DNA from: Gilliamella sp. wkB308
Lineage (GTDB): Bacteria > Pseudomonadota > Gammaproteobacteria > Enterobacterales > Orbaceae
NCBI RefSeq assembly: GCF_001690185.1
Contig: NZ_LZGN01000042.1
Coordinates: forward strand, 25,939 to 89,938
Reading direction: 5' to 3'
DNA length: 64,000 nucleotides
Below the pieces are notes generated by a model that saw nothing but the letters and a program-made list of their open reading frames with translations, did no database searches and was not told where the DNA came from. The position numbers were made by a program, and so were the translations under genes. This document shows, piece by piece, positions 1-8,663 of the stretch. Within the stretch, counting starts at the first letter, position 1. Each line of letters starts with the position of its first letter.

Positions 1-344
1 TTCTAATCAGTAAAAAACATAATGAGCGTGAAGTTTCCATACCGGCTGCGATATCAGGTTACCTAGGTGTAACTGAGCCAGCTATGTACGGTATCAACTT
101 ACGCTATAAATTCCCAATGTTCTGCGCCATGATTGGAGCGGCGAGTGCTGGGTTAATCTGTGGTTTACATGGTGTATTATCTAATGGTATAGGTGTGGGT
201 GGATTACCTGGTATTTTATCCATTAAACCGATTTATTGGGGAATTTATGCATTAGCTATGATTGTGGCAATTGTCGTACCTATTGTTTTAACATCAGTTG
301 TTTATAAAATAAAATTGAAAAAAGGTACGTTAGATATTCGCTAA
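1..344 (+). CDS. treB: PTS trehalose-specific EIIBC component, C-terminal end (partial)
   Basis: The gene enters from outside the window; an open frame runs from base 3 to a TAA at 342-344. About 113 residues are visible. They contain the EIIC signature stretch around SGYLGVTEPAMYGINL, followed by GIGVGGLPGILSI and a last membrane helix rich in I, V and A, as in the end of the trehalose/sucrose-family EIIC permease. The family imports trehalose across the inner membrane and phosphorylates it to trehalose-6-phosphate. The next gene, 75 bases on, encodes the hydrolase for that product, which supports trehalose over sucrose or another glucoside. The start codon and EIIB domain are not in view. 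Confidence 0.9.
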   Translation, partial: LISKKHNEREVSIPAAISGYLGVTEPAMYGINLRYKFPMFCAMIGAASAGLICGLHGVLSNGIGVGGLPGILSIKPIYWGIYALAMIVAIVVPIVLTSVVYKIKLKKGTLDIR

Positions 345-419
345 ACACGATTCAATAACCGTTAACCGTTCAATTATGGAACGGTTAATTTATGACAGAT
401 GAATAATTAAGAGCAAACA

Positions 420-2093
420 ATGAATACGAACGAAATCCCTTGGTGGCAAAATGGTACTATTTATCAAATCTATCCCAAAAGTTTTCAAGCCAGTGGTACT
501 GGTTCAACGGGAGATTTATTAGGCATTATAAGCCGATTGGATTATCTTAAAAATCTGGGCATTAGTGCGATTTGGTTAACGCCAATTTATCCCTCTCCGC
601 AAGTTGATAATGGTTATGATGTATCGGATTATTATGATATTGATCCGGCTTATGGCACGATGGACGACTTTGAATTATTGGTTAAGCAAGCGCATGAACG
701 TGATATCCGTATTATGATGGATATGGTATTTAACCATACTTCAACAGAGCATCCATGGTTTAAATCTGCCTTAGATAAAACCAGTCCTTTTCGATCGTTT
801 TATATTTGGAAAGATGCCAAAGCTGACGGCTCAGAACCCAACAATTGGCGGTCAAAATTTGGCGGTAACGCTTGGCAGTGGCATGAGCAATCAGGACAAT
901 ACTATTTACACCTGTTCGCAAAACAGCAAGCCGATCTCAATTGGGAAAATCCAACCGTACGCCAAGAGATTAAAAATGTGTGTCAATTTTGGGCGGATAA
1001 AGGCGTCGATGCATTAAGGCTGGATGTGATTAATTTGGTCTCTAAACAGCAAGACTTTCCGGATGATGTCCAAGGGGACGGTCGAAAATATTATACAGAC
1101 GGCCCCAAAATACACGAATTTTTGCAAGAGATAAGCCGAGATGTTTTCCTACCTAATGGTTTAAAAACAGTGGGCGAAATGTCATCCACTACATTAGAAA
1201 ACTGTCAAAAATATGCCGCATTGGATGGTAAAGAGTTGACAATGACGTTTAATTTTCATCATTTAAAAATTGATTATCCAAATGGGGAAAAATGGACGCT
1301 GGCTAAGCCCGATTTACTTGAACTCAAAAAAATACTTGGCTATTGGCAAAAGGGTATGCACGGTAAGGCGTGGAATGCAATTTTCTGGTGTAATCACGAT
1401 CAACCTCGTATTGTGTCACGTTTAGGTAATGAAGATCAATATCACAGCGAATCAGCTAAAATGCTGGCGATGATTCTTTATGGACTACAAGGCACACCGT
1501 ACCTTTATCAAGGTGAAGAGATCGGGATGACAAATCCCCATTTTACTCATATTTCGCAATATAAAGATGTGGAAAGTCTTAACATCTACCAAGAAAAAAT
1601 TGCCGAAGGTATGTCAGAGTCTGACATGTTAGCGATTCTTGCCAGTAAGTCACGCGACAATAGCCGAACGCCAATGCAATGGGATCATACTGCCAATGCC
1701 GGATTTAGCCAAGGTAAACCTTGGATTGAGGTGGCAAATAATTATTCAAAAATCAATGTTAAGGCAGCGCTTGACGATCCCAATTCAATCTTCTATTGCT
1801 ATCAAACCTTAATCAAATTACGCAAAATGTATCCGATCTTTATTTTCGGTGACTATCAAGATCTAACGCCTGATGTTGCTAATTGTTGGTGCTATGCCAG
1901 ACATTGGAATAATCAAACGTTACTCGTGATAGCCAATCTGACCGAAAATACGGTTAAATGGCAATTACCTAATGGGTTTGAAAATCGTCATTGGCAAAGA
2001 TTGCTAGGTAATTATGAAAACCAAACTATATTAAAGCCAGAAATGGTGTTACAACCTTATGAGGCTATGTATTGGTTGCATATAAATAGTTAA
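420..2093 (+). CDS. treC: alpha,alpha-phosphotrehalase (trehalose-6-phosphate hydrolase)
   Basis: This 557-residue cytoplasmic GH13 enzyme splits trehalose-6-phosphate into glucose and glucose-6-phosphate, completing uptake by the upstream EIIBC. The length is normal for the family. The (beta/alpha)8 catalytic motifs are all present: DMVFNHTS near residue 101, LRLDVIN with the nucleophile Asp202, VGEMSS with the acid/base Glu253, and CNHDQPR with Asp327. The ATG at 420 follows a weak purine-rich site and aligns with the family N-terminus (IPWWQNGTIYQIYPKSF). It is most likely co-transcribed with treB, with a good terminator about 90 bases after the stop. Oligo-1,6-glucosidase is the nearest alternative, but the treB context argues for treC. 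Confidence 0.95.
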   Translation: MNTNEIPWWQNGTIYQIYPKSFQASGTGSTGDLLGIISRLDYLKNLGISAIWLTPIYPSPQVDNGYDVSDYYDIDPAYGTMDDFELLVKQAHERDIRIMMDMVFNHTSTEHPWFKSALDKTSPFRSFYIWKDAKADGSEPNNWRSKFGGNAWQWHEQSGQYYLHLFAKQQADLNWENPTVRQEIKNVCQFWADKGVDALRLDVINLVSKQQDFPDDVQGDGRKYYTDGPKIHEFLQEISRDVFLPNGLKTVGEMSSTTLENCQKYAALDGKELTMTFNFHHLKIDYPNGEKWTLAKPDLLELKKILGYWQKGMHGKAWNAIFWCNHDQPRIVSRLGNEDQYHSESAKMLAMILYGLQGTPYLYQGEEIGMTNPHFTHISQYKDVESLNIYQEKIAEGMSESDMLAILASKSRDNSRTPMQWDHTANAGFSQGKPWIEVANNYSKINVKAALDDPNSIFYCYQTLIKLRKMYPIFIFGDYQDLTPDVANCWCYARHWNNQTLLVIANLTENTVKWQLPNGFENRHWQRLLGNYENQTILKPEMVLQPYEAMYWLHINS

Positions 2094-2183
2094 ACGGTTG
2101 TATCAGGTTACAAGGATATACACTAAATCATTTTGTTCTATTGAATTAAAAAATTGTTGAGCGAATAAGGTAGTAAGAAAATG

Positions 2184-2205
2184 CCAACACTTGTGTTGGT
2201 TTTTT
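2184..2205 (+). terminator. Rho-independent terminator of treBC
   Basis: CCAACAC (2184-2190) pairs perfectly with GTGTTGG (2193-2199), followed directly by six T. It lies 91 bases after the treC stop on the same strand. Confidence 0.8.
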
Positions 2206-2660
2206 GATTGAAACGCCATAATAAGTTGTTCATCGAAAGTTGTGGATAGTTCATATGGGTCATCAATTCCTTTATGTTAGTTAATCAATAGACATTCTAA
2301 ATCACGTTAAATAATTGGTAATATGTGTAAATCTAACTTTCCTGTTATAAAAAACGGGTTATCAGAACGTCAACTATACTCACTTGAACAGTAATTAATT
2401 AGCATTAGTGATGAATATCAATATTGGGTTATCTTAAGATAAAGTATTATAGAAATTATGATAAATGACCTAATTAGTAAAGCTGTCTAGAAATAGAGTA
2501 ATAATACATTCGTTTTATACTAAAAAAATATTTTTCAATCATATTCATTGGGATAATTTTGATTTTTAGAATTTGGTATTTAAAAATAATTATTATAAAA
2601 TAATAAATTATAATTCCATTGAAAATAATAGATTTATCATCGTTAAAAAACATAGTAAAA
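2206..2660. other. AT-rich intergenic stretch, no gene seen
   Basis: Between the treBC terminator and the next credible start there are about 450 bases with many stops in all frames. I see no repeat, RNA gene or convincing promoter. The low GC content is like that of the accessory region to the right, so the left edge of that region may be here. Confidence 0.4.
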
Positions 2661-3212
2661 ATGAATACAAAAAGAAAACAAAATAAACCATTAAAAAAAT
2701 CTTTTATGGATATTATATCAACAGCACTGACTTTTGGTGTTTTATTTTGGTCTCTTTTGTTATTAGTTTTTATTTTTCTAGCTGTTATAAATTTATTTAT
2801 AGGTGTTGATGAATTATTATTTTCAATTCACGGTGTGTGGTTTTTTCCTGCTACTATTTTAGCATGGCTATGCATGACTCCAACTTTCCATATCACAAAG
2901 AAAAGCATTATTATTTTACGAAAAATTAGACCAAAAATTTATATTCCAATTTGCCAAGATCTTGAAGTTAAAATCATTAAGGTCGAATATTTCAAGTATC
3001 CACCTAAAGGGATACTATGGAAAAGGATAAGATGGATAGGGAAATGGCATCCTATATATATATTATTTATAACTTTTAAAAATAAAAAAGTAAAACTAAA
3101 AAAAAGCGTGATAAGTGGGGTATACACACATGACCAAATTGATTACTTTTTTAGTAATTTAAATTTGTCAGGTGTTCGCTATGAAGTCAAAAATTTACAT
3201 ATTCCTGTTTAG
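2661..3212 (+). CDS. hypothetical membrane protein
   Basis: I do not recognise this 183-residue protein. It begins with a very basic stretch (MNTKRKQNKPLKKS), then has a long hydrophobic segment at about residues 17-50 and a second at about 61-80, followed by a basic, probably cytoplasmic, C-terminal half rich in K, I and Y. An in-frame TTG at 2619 would add 14 residues, but the ATG at 2661 seems more likely. There is no clear ribosome site for either. Lysine-rich, AT-biased, small two-helix membrane proteins of this kind are common among orphan immunity proteins, but nothing here proves that. It stands alone between the trehalose genes and a convergent gene. Confidence 0.5.
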   Translation: MNTKRKQNKPLKKSFMDIISTALTFGVLFWSLLLLVFIFLAVINLFIGVDELLFSIHGVWFFPATILAWLCMTPTFHITKKSIIILRKIRPKIYIPICQDLEVKIIKVEYFKYPPKGILWKRIRWIGKWHPIYILFITFKNKKVKLKKSVISGVYTHDQIDYFFSNLNLSGVRYEVKNLHIPV

Positions 3213-3534
3213 TAAAAATTTAGGGATTTATTTCTATATAACCTTAATGATTTGGATATTTCATTTTTATAATTTGAAACATTTTGGTAATTGATTTCTC
3301 TTTCCTCAATTGTATATATTCCATAATTTTTTATAGTGGTATCTATTATTATTTCTGTATCAAAAAAGAGTGAATGATTCAAAATAAACCTCTCGGATTG
3401 AATGGCTTGGGTGATAAATATGCTGTTTGAAAGAGTCGTGTTTGTTAAAAATAAACATCTATAATTTTATTGTTTAGAGATTAAGAAGAATTATCGTAAT
3501 TTACTCGTTAGCTGATTGTTTTTTTTATTACTTA
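3213..3534. other. AT-rich intergenic stretch between convergent genes
   Basis: About 320 bases with stops in every frame and very low GC. I see no strong hairpin followed by a T-run, and no RNA gene. Confidence 0.4.
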
Positions 3535-4596
3535 CTATCGATTATATAACCACTCCCGCATTTTAACTAACCGAGCAATAATTTCATCTGAATCGGGCAT
3601 TTCAGGTAAGGTTGTGGTTAGTGTTGCGGTTTCAATGTCATCAAATAATGATTTGGCCATATTCATAATTTCGTCATAGCTTAATTGACCATTTTTAATT
3701 GCGAGCAGTTCGTTTCGATTAGTGCGTTTATTGGTAATGGTGCCTTTGGTCATAATTTCATGAGCAACTTGTAATAAGCGAATGGTATGCATCATATTTT
3801 TAGCATCAAAATCATTACCATTTTCAATATTACTGCGATAACGCTGTTCATTACGTTTAGCAACCCATTGCCAGTAAGCCTTATAATCACGACAATGCGA
3901 TGAAAAACCATCACGATTAAAACTTAAGTAAGCAATTACTGGGGTGTCGACTTTTATTGAAGACAAGCACAGCTCGGTCGAATCATCCTGTTGAATAATA
4001 CCATGATAACCACAATCCCCTGATGCATCATAAAAAAGGGCATATAAATCTCGACTATGTGGAACATTCACCAAACCACATAAGTGTTGATCAAAACGCT
4101 TTTCATTTAACCAATTGGTGAGGGGATAAGCATGCTGACCTTGAATAATATAACAAAAATCAAGGACCGTTTTACGCTTCACCTCGACTGGATTATTAAT
4201 CTTTTTATTCAATCCCTTGGCTTTTTTAATTTGTGACATGGCATAGTGAGCAAAGGTTTGTTTAGTTTGTTGGGATAAAAATAGATCAAGGGTTAACTGC
4301 TGCATAATTGGATGCTGATATAAAATACAGTCGGGTGCAGAAGCCAATACTTCTAAAATATTCGGGTTATTTTTAAGTAAAAGCTCTACAAAACGACCTA
4401 ATTCATAATAGACGATATCATTGGTTTCATTACTAATTTGCGGAATATACTCGAGTCCATAAAATTTATCTTTAGGTAAATAAAACACCCCTTTGATATC
4501 TGTATCCGATGTTTCGGTAGCTAATCCGAACGAACGACTACCACTAATCACTTCAAACAAAATGAGATTTTGTGCTTTTAAATCATCAATTGTCAT
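3535..4596 (-). CDS. predicted nucleotidyltransferase (COG3541/YcgL-like), second of pair
   Basis: This 353-residue protein has a DNA-polymerase-beta-type nucleotidyltransferase core near its N-terminus: GSRSFGLATETSDTDIKG, with Gly19-Ser20 and the metal-binding pair Asp31 and Asp33. A helix DIVYYELGRFVELLLKN then carries the usual third acidic position. The remainder is helical and resembles other COG3541 members. Substrate and product are unknown. Predicted members of this superfamily recur with RNA ligases in RNA-repair loci, and RtcB is encoded about 8 kb to the right on the same strand. It lies 15 bases after the stop of the upstream paralogue, so the two form an operon. The Shine-Dalgarno AAGGAAAGGAAC precedes the ATG at 4596. 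Confidence 0.75.
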   Translation of the reverse strand: MTIDDLKAQNLILFEVISGSRSFGLATETSDTDIKGVFYLPKDKFYGLEYIPQISNETNDIVYYELGRFVELLLKNNPNILEVLASAPDCILYQHPIMQQLTLDLFLSQQTKQTFAHYAMSQIKKAKGLNKKINNPVEVKRKTVLDFCYIIQGQHAYPLTNWLNEKRFDQHLCGLVNVPHSRDLYALFYDASGDCGYHGIIQQDDSTELCLSSIKVDTPVIAYLSFNRDGFSSHCRDYKAYWQWVAKRNEQRYRSNIENGNDFDAKNMMHTIRLLQVAHEIMTKGTITNKRTNRNELLAIKNGQLSYDEIMNMAKSLFDDIETATLTTTLPEMPDSDEIIARLVKMREWLYNR

Positions 4597-4611
4597 GTCG
4601 TGTTCCTTTCC

Positions 4612-5367
4612 TTATTTTAAGCTCATTAACGTTTGTATAAAAAAGCGATCTAATTTATCTGCCTTAAAATGCTGTTCAGTGATAGACTCAACTTCTGCAC
4701 TGATATCAATCATGGATTGTTCAATGAACGATAAGATTTCTGGCGCAATAGTTATCGATGCTGATTCCACCATAGTTGCTTTTAATCTAATAATATCATT
4801 TATTTGCTGTCTTAAATTATCCGGTAATAGTGTTAATAATGGCATTATTGCCATAGGAGCGATTTGCCGTTTTTCTAAACACCATTTAGCACACAATAAA
4901 GGTCTTAACACATAAAACAATTTTTTAACACCAATCTCTTTGCCATCGATAGTTTGCAGCGAGCTTTTAGCAATACCTAAATAGTGATAGATGTTACCAC
5001 GTGTATTAAAAAAGTCTGCACACAATTGCCATAATTGCTGAGCAATTGATTGATTTTGCTGATAAATAATTGGAGATTGCAACCACTCAAACGGCGTAGT
5101 ATTGGATTTTCGGATTAACTGTAGGGTCTTTTTCAAATCCCAACCTTGTAAATCCAGTTCGTCGTCTATGGGAAAAGTAAAATGTGATTCAGGATTATCA
5201 ATGGCTAAATATCTATCTAATGGATGAACATAAATAAAACGTACATCATAATCGCTATTTGGCGAAGGAAACCCCCACGCTCGACTGCCCGATTCGCAGG
5301 CATAAAGAATATGGATACGGTATTGTTGTTCTAATTCGGTAAGTTTTTGTTTTATTCGCTGTTCCAT
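4612..5367 (-). CDS. predicted nucleotidyltransferase (COG3541/YcgL-like), first of pair
   Basis: This 251-residue protein has the same fold as its downstream neighbour: the motif ESGSRAWGFPSPNSDYDVRFIY places Gly27-Ser28 and Asp39 and Asp41 in the catalytic loop, with a further acidic strand around DDELDLQGWDL. After the core comes an all-helical domain that ends in LDRFFIQTLMSLK. The two proteins are only distantly alike, so they are an old pair rather than a recent duplication. The ATG at 5367 follows TAAGGAATAATAAAA, nearly the same leader as in front of rtcB. The role is likely transfer of a nucleotide to RNA or a protein; this is inferred from the fold only. Confidence 0.75.
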   Translation of the reverse strand: MEQRIKQKLTELEQQYRIHILYACESGSRAWGFPSPNSDYDVRFIYVHPLDRYLAIDNPESHFTFPIDDELDLQGWDLKKTLQLIRKSNTTPFEWLQSPIIYQQNQSIAQQLWQLCADFFNTRGNIYHYLGIAKSSLQTIDGKEIGVKKLFYVLRPLLCAKWCLEKRQIAPMAIMPLLTLLPDNLRQQINDIIRLKATMVESASITIAPEILSFIEQSMIDISAEVESITEQHFKADKLDRFFIQTLMSLK

Positions 5368-5553
5368 TTTTATTATTCCTTAACTTTTGACACAATTTAA
5401 GCATTTTACTCATTATCATTGATAACAAATTATTTAGAAATGAAAATTTATGATTAGAACCTTCAAATCTGAAAAAATTAACAAAAAATAAGCTTTAGCA
5501 TTTTTTTATTAAATTTGTACATTTAATATAAAATCCCTACTAGCTATCAATGC

Positions 5554-5907
5554 ATGATTTTTGATCCTAATGGCGATTACATGCGACAATATCGAGGACA
5601 AGCAGAAGCTTTTTATGATGATGGAGACATCCCTTTTTCAATAGAACAATTTATCAAATACCATGCGAAAGATGGTGATTATGTTTCTCAACGTGAAATC
5701 ACATTAACACGAGAGCAAGCGCTGAATATTGAAAAAAGAATTATTAATGGTAATTATGCGACTTTTATTGGTTTTTATTGTGCGCGTGCCGTTTCATCTG
5801 TTTTAGATGAATATGGTCTACAAGAACTTTATTTGTTACCTGCCTCTTTGGAAAAAGCGGTAAAAAAGATTGAAGATAAAAAAGGACAAGCTAGTGAAAA
5901 TAATTAA
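5554..5907 (+). CDS. toxin-domain-like fragment (possible permuted papain fold)
   Basis: A 117-residue protein with no leader or membrane segment. It starts IFDPNGDYMRQYRGQ and later has NYATFIGFYCARAVSSVLDEYGLQELYLLPASLEKAVKKI. The pattern Y-x-C-A-x-A-V-S-x-V-L followed by G and P-x-S-L resembles the catalytic-cysteine end of permuted papain-like toxin domains found at the C-termini of Rhs and other polymorphic toxins. A stop codon lies 30 bases upstream in frame and there is no good ribosome site, so this may be a displaced toxin tip rather than a working gene. It overlaps the following membrane-protein gene, as toxin-immunity pairs often do. The identification is tentative. Confidence 0.45.
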   Translation: MIFDPNGDYMRQYRGQAEAFYDDGDIPFSIEQFIKYHAKDGDYVSQREITLTREQALNIEKRIINGNYATFIGFYCARAVSSVLDEYGLQELYLLPASLEKAVKKIEDKKGQASENN

Positions 5908-6337
5908 TTTAGTCATTATCGTTTTATTTAATTTTATCGGTGCCTATCTAAGTTACCAATGGTGTTATTCAATAATTATAAGAAAACATCATCGTTTACC
6001 ACCAGAATTATATTATTTGATATGTTATGGTTTGTGTTATTTCTGTTTTATTCTGATTTCAATCTTTCTTTTAAATAAAATAAAACGACCGATGGTTTTA
6101 GTGATTTTCGGCGTGCTAATTGGTATTATAATTCCCGCAATGCCGCCTATTGTCCAAATGTTAGTAATGGAAGATACTAATAAATTTGCTTTTAATCTAG
6201 ATTTTATTATGGGGATGTTAGGTATCACATCAATGATAACCCTCAATTTTATAATATATCCGGCAATATTATTATGCTGTCATTATTTTATTGGTGGGAT
6301 ACAAAAAATATCAAGTAAGCTTGCTTTGAAGCAATAA
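5894..6337 (+). CDS. multi-pass membrane protein, possible immunity protein
   Basis: I chose the GTG at 5894 because AAGGA lies about eight bases before it. A TTG at 5870 would add eight residues. The product (about 147 residues) has four hydrophobic segments: the N-terminal IINLVIIVLFNFIGAYL, a second at LYYLICYGLCYFCFILISIFLL, a third at MVLVIFGVLIGIIIPAM, and a fourth at ITSMITLNFIIYPAILLCCHYF. The start overlaps the preceding toxin-like gene by 14 bases, which suggests a coupled immunity protein. Its last 49 codons lie inside the 953-bp repeat, and a 5'-truncated relative precedes the second repeat copy. Function is inferred from context only. Confidence 0.5.
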   Translation: MKIINLVIIVLFNFIGAYLSYQWCYSIIIRKHHRLPPELYYLICYGLCYFCFILISIFLLNKIKRPMVLVIFGVLIGIIIPAMPPIVQMLVMEDTNKFAFNLDFIMGMLGITSMITLNFIIYPAILLCCHYFIGGIQKISSKLALKQ

Positions 6338-7142
6338 TTAATTGTCCGAACTAGTCAAAAAAACGCCCAACTATTTTAAACTGTTGGACTTATTAGATTG
6401 GATTGTTGATATTGAATTATCTGCTGTTATTTTAGGCGTTTTATAATAAAAATTAGTAAAATTAGAATCCAAACTAAAATGCTAAATGATTTTTATTGCA
6501 GTTTATGATGAACCTATCAGGCAAGCATAAAATAATCATCACAGGTATGACCAAGATTAATTAACTACTGCTAAGTCTAAGAAAAATATGCTATATTATT
6601 TTTTAATTGATTTTACAAGGTGATAAAATGGATACAAAACTAACCAAGCATGACAAACGATATATTGAAGGCACAGACGATGTCTACAGCATTATGCAAC
6701 GTGTGTTATTGCGTGATAACCAAATCGACCAAGAAAAAGAACATCTTTGGATGATTGGCATGAATCAAGCTGGTTATATCCTGTATATCGAACTGATTGC
6801 GCTTGGCAGTTATAAATCGGTCGATGTTGAACCGATGAATGTATTTCGTGTTGCGGTAATGAAAAACGCCTCACGCGTGATATTAGTTCATAATCACCCG
6901 TCAGGATCGCTGACGCCGTCGGATGCCGATAAAGATATCACTGATCGCCTAATCCAAGTCGGCCGTATTTTGAATATCGACCTAATCGACCACCTAATTA
7001 TCACCCCTAAATCCTATATCAGCTTCCGCAGTACTAAACTTATGGACGAGTTAGAACAAAGCCTAAAATACGTCCCGACTTATCAAGTGGTTGAACGCAT
7101 CCGTAAGGAAGAAAAATTGATTGCTAAAGAGAAGTTGGCGGT
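6190..7142. repeat. 953-bp direct repeat, copy 1
   Basis: Bases 6190-7142 match 24989-25941 with about 30 substitutions and no gap, by eye. The unit covers the end of a membrane-protein gene, a 290-bp intergenic region and the first 172 codons of a radC-like gene. Both ends are sharp: left of TTTTAATCTAG and right of AAGTTGGCGGT the sequences become unrelated or only distantly related. Confidence 0.9.
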
Positions 7143-7347
7143 AGCAAATGACAAAGTTAAAGTGGCTGAAGAAAAGGCGAAAATAGCAAAATTGGCGGAG
7201 AAAAAAGAAAGAGAACAAAAAGAACGATTGGTTCAAGCTTTAGCTCGAAAAGAAGTATCGGTTGAACAAATTGCAATCATCATGGAAATTGATACTAAAG
7301 AAGTTCAGAAGATTCTTAGAAAGAAAACGGTAAAAGCTCAAAAGTAA
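6628..7347 (+). CDS. RadC-like JAB/MPN-domain protein, copy 1
   Basis: A 239-residue protein starting at the ATG at 6628, which follows AAGGTGATAAA; an upstream in-frame TTG is unlikely. Residues 15-140 form a JAB/JAMM metalloprotease-like domain with HNHPSG (His88, His90), Ser98 and Asp101 as expected for the RadC family. The typical N-terminal HhH of housekeeping RadC is missing. Residues 155-210 are a charged coiled coil (EKLIAKEKLAVANDKVKVAEE...) and the end looks like a small helix-turn-helix (SVEQIAIIMEIDTKEVQKIL). Short RadC proteins are frequent cargo of genomic islands; their biochemical role is unsettled. The ABC-3C operon begins 109 bases after its stop. Confidence 0.85.
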   Translation: MDTKLTKHDKRYIEGTDDVYSIMQRVLLRDNQIDQEKEHLWMIGMNQAGYILYIELIALGSYKSVDVEPMNVFRVAVMKNASRVILVHNHPSGSLTPSDADKDITDRLIQVGRILNIDLIDHLIITPKSYISFRSTKLMDELEQSLKYVPTYQVVERIRKEEKLIAKEKLAVANDKVKVAEEKAKIAKLAEKKEREQKERLVQALARKEVSVEQIAIIMEIDTKEVQKILRKKTVKAQK

Positions 7348-7456
7348 TAAGTATCAAAAATGCGAACTTGCTCGTAAAATAATAAACTTATTATTGTTAT
7401 GTATATAAACACAGTTATAATGTTTGGCACTTTTAGTAGTAAGGAATACATATATC

Positions 7457-8431
7457 ATGAAATATGCTTATGAAGATATGAGTGATGAACAATTTGAAAG
7501 ATTAGTTGTTATTATTTGCCAGCATATAATGGGTATTTCTACACAAGGATTTGCTAAGGGTCCTGATGGTGGGAGAGACGCTAAATTTATTGGTACTGCC
7601 GAATTATTTCCCAGTAGAAGTTCACCTTGGGTTGGAACAACAATTATTCAAGCCAAACATACTAATGGCTATAATCGTAATTGCTCTGAATCTGATTTTT
7701 ATAATAAAGAAAAGAAAACTAACCCCAATACCGTAATTGGTGCTGAACTGCTTCGTATCAAAAAGTTAAAAGATAAAGGTGAGCTGGATAATTATGTCTT
7801 GTTTACTAATCGTCGTTTAACTGGTAATGCAGAGAGTGAAATATGTAAAACGATTTCAGACTATATTGAAGTCGATATAGCATCAGTAAAGATCATAGAT
7901 ATTAATCAGATAGAACTTTATCTTAAACGATATCCTGAAATAATGAGAATCGCTGATCTAGATCCTATCGATAGTCCGTTAATTGTTAGTCCTGACGATT
8001 TAGCAGAAGTTATCCAGGCATTTGCAAATCAAGCGCGAACTCTTGATAGAAGTTTGACCAATATCAATATTGAGCGAACCACTTACGCTAGAAAAAATCA
8101 GCTAAATAATATGACTGAGGCTTATGCTAATGAGCTTAAGCGGCGTTACTTAAAAGACGTTAATGAAATTGAATCTTTTCTATCTTTAGCTGAAAATACT
8201 GCACTACGTGAACGTTATGAGCTTGCAGCAGAAGAGTTTTGTTTAAATATTATTGCAAAAAGAAAAGATTATCAGACTTTTGATCACATAATGAATTACT
8301 TATCAAAGTTATTAGTTGATAGAGAGCCAATTTTGAGGCAAGCTAAACATAAACGATTAGTGAATGTCATGTTGTTTTTTATGTATTGGAGTTGTGATAT
8401 AGGTGAGAATGAAGATGCTAAGACCCAATAA
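7457..8431 (+). CDS. ABC-3C system nuclease-fold component
   Basis: This 324-residue protein is first in a tight three-gene operon. Its N-terminus has a restriction-endonuclease-like (PD-(D/E)XK, Mrr-type) pattern: Glu13 in DEQFERLV, KGPDGGRDAKF with Asp41, and IIQAKH with Gln65 and Lys67. Residues 180-324 are helical and would be the conserved C-terminal domain of ABC-three-component effectors. The start at ATG 7457 is chosen because AAGGA at 7441 precedes it and because the family usually begins just ahead of the FERLV helix. It probably cuts DNA when released or triggered by the ATPase. The family assignment is by memory of the gene architecture. Confidence 0.75.
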   Translation: MKYAYEDMSDEQFERLVVIICQHIMGISTQGFAKGPDGGRDAKFIGTAELFPSRSSPWVGTTIIQAKHTNGYNRNCSESDFYNKEKKTNPNTVIGAELLRIKKLKDKGELDNYVLFTNRRLTGNAESEICKTISDYIEVDIASVKIIDINQIELYLKRYPEIMRIADLDPIDSPLIVSPDDLAEVIQAFANQARTLDRSLTNINIERTTYARKNQLNNMTEAYANELKRRYLKDVNEIESFLSLAENTALRERYELAAEEFCLNIIAKRKDYQTFDHIMNYLSKLLVDREPILRQAKHKRLVNVMLFFMYWSCDIGENEDAKTQ

Positions 8432-8663
8432 ACATACTCACCCGGATAAGACCATTATTAACATGTCTTTTTTATTACTTTATTATATTAAGAAAAAGAG
8501 ACTAGAAAAATATGATGGTTTATTAGAATATGCTAAAAAGTCGGTTGAAGGTGGTCAATTTTTATTTCTACCTGCACTTAATCTTCTTTTTTTATTAGGG
8601 TTAGTTGAGTATCATGCAAAAACTGACTCAATCGAATATGTGGGGATAAATGAAACTATCTAA
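8415..8663 (+). CDS. ABC-3C system middle component
   Basis: A protein of 82 residues if it starts at the ATG at 8415, seven bases after AGGTGAG; ATG 8409 and GTG 8403 are possible but too close to that site. The motif NKHTHPDKTIINMSF near the start and LFLPALNLLFLLGLVEYH near the end match the small middle component that links effector and ATPase in ABC-3C systems. It overlaps the upstream gene by 17 bases and the downstream ATPase by 14, so translation is likely coupled. No catalytic motif is visible; it is probably a winged-helix adaptor. Confidence 0.75.
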   Translation: MLRPNKHTHPDKTIINMSFLLLYYIKKKRLEKYDGLLEYAKKSVEGGQFLFLPALNLLFLLGLVEYHAKTDSIEYVGINETI

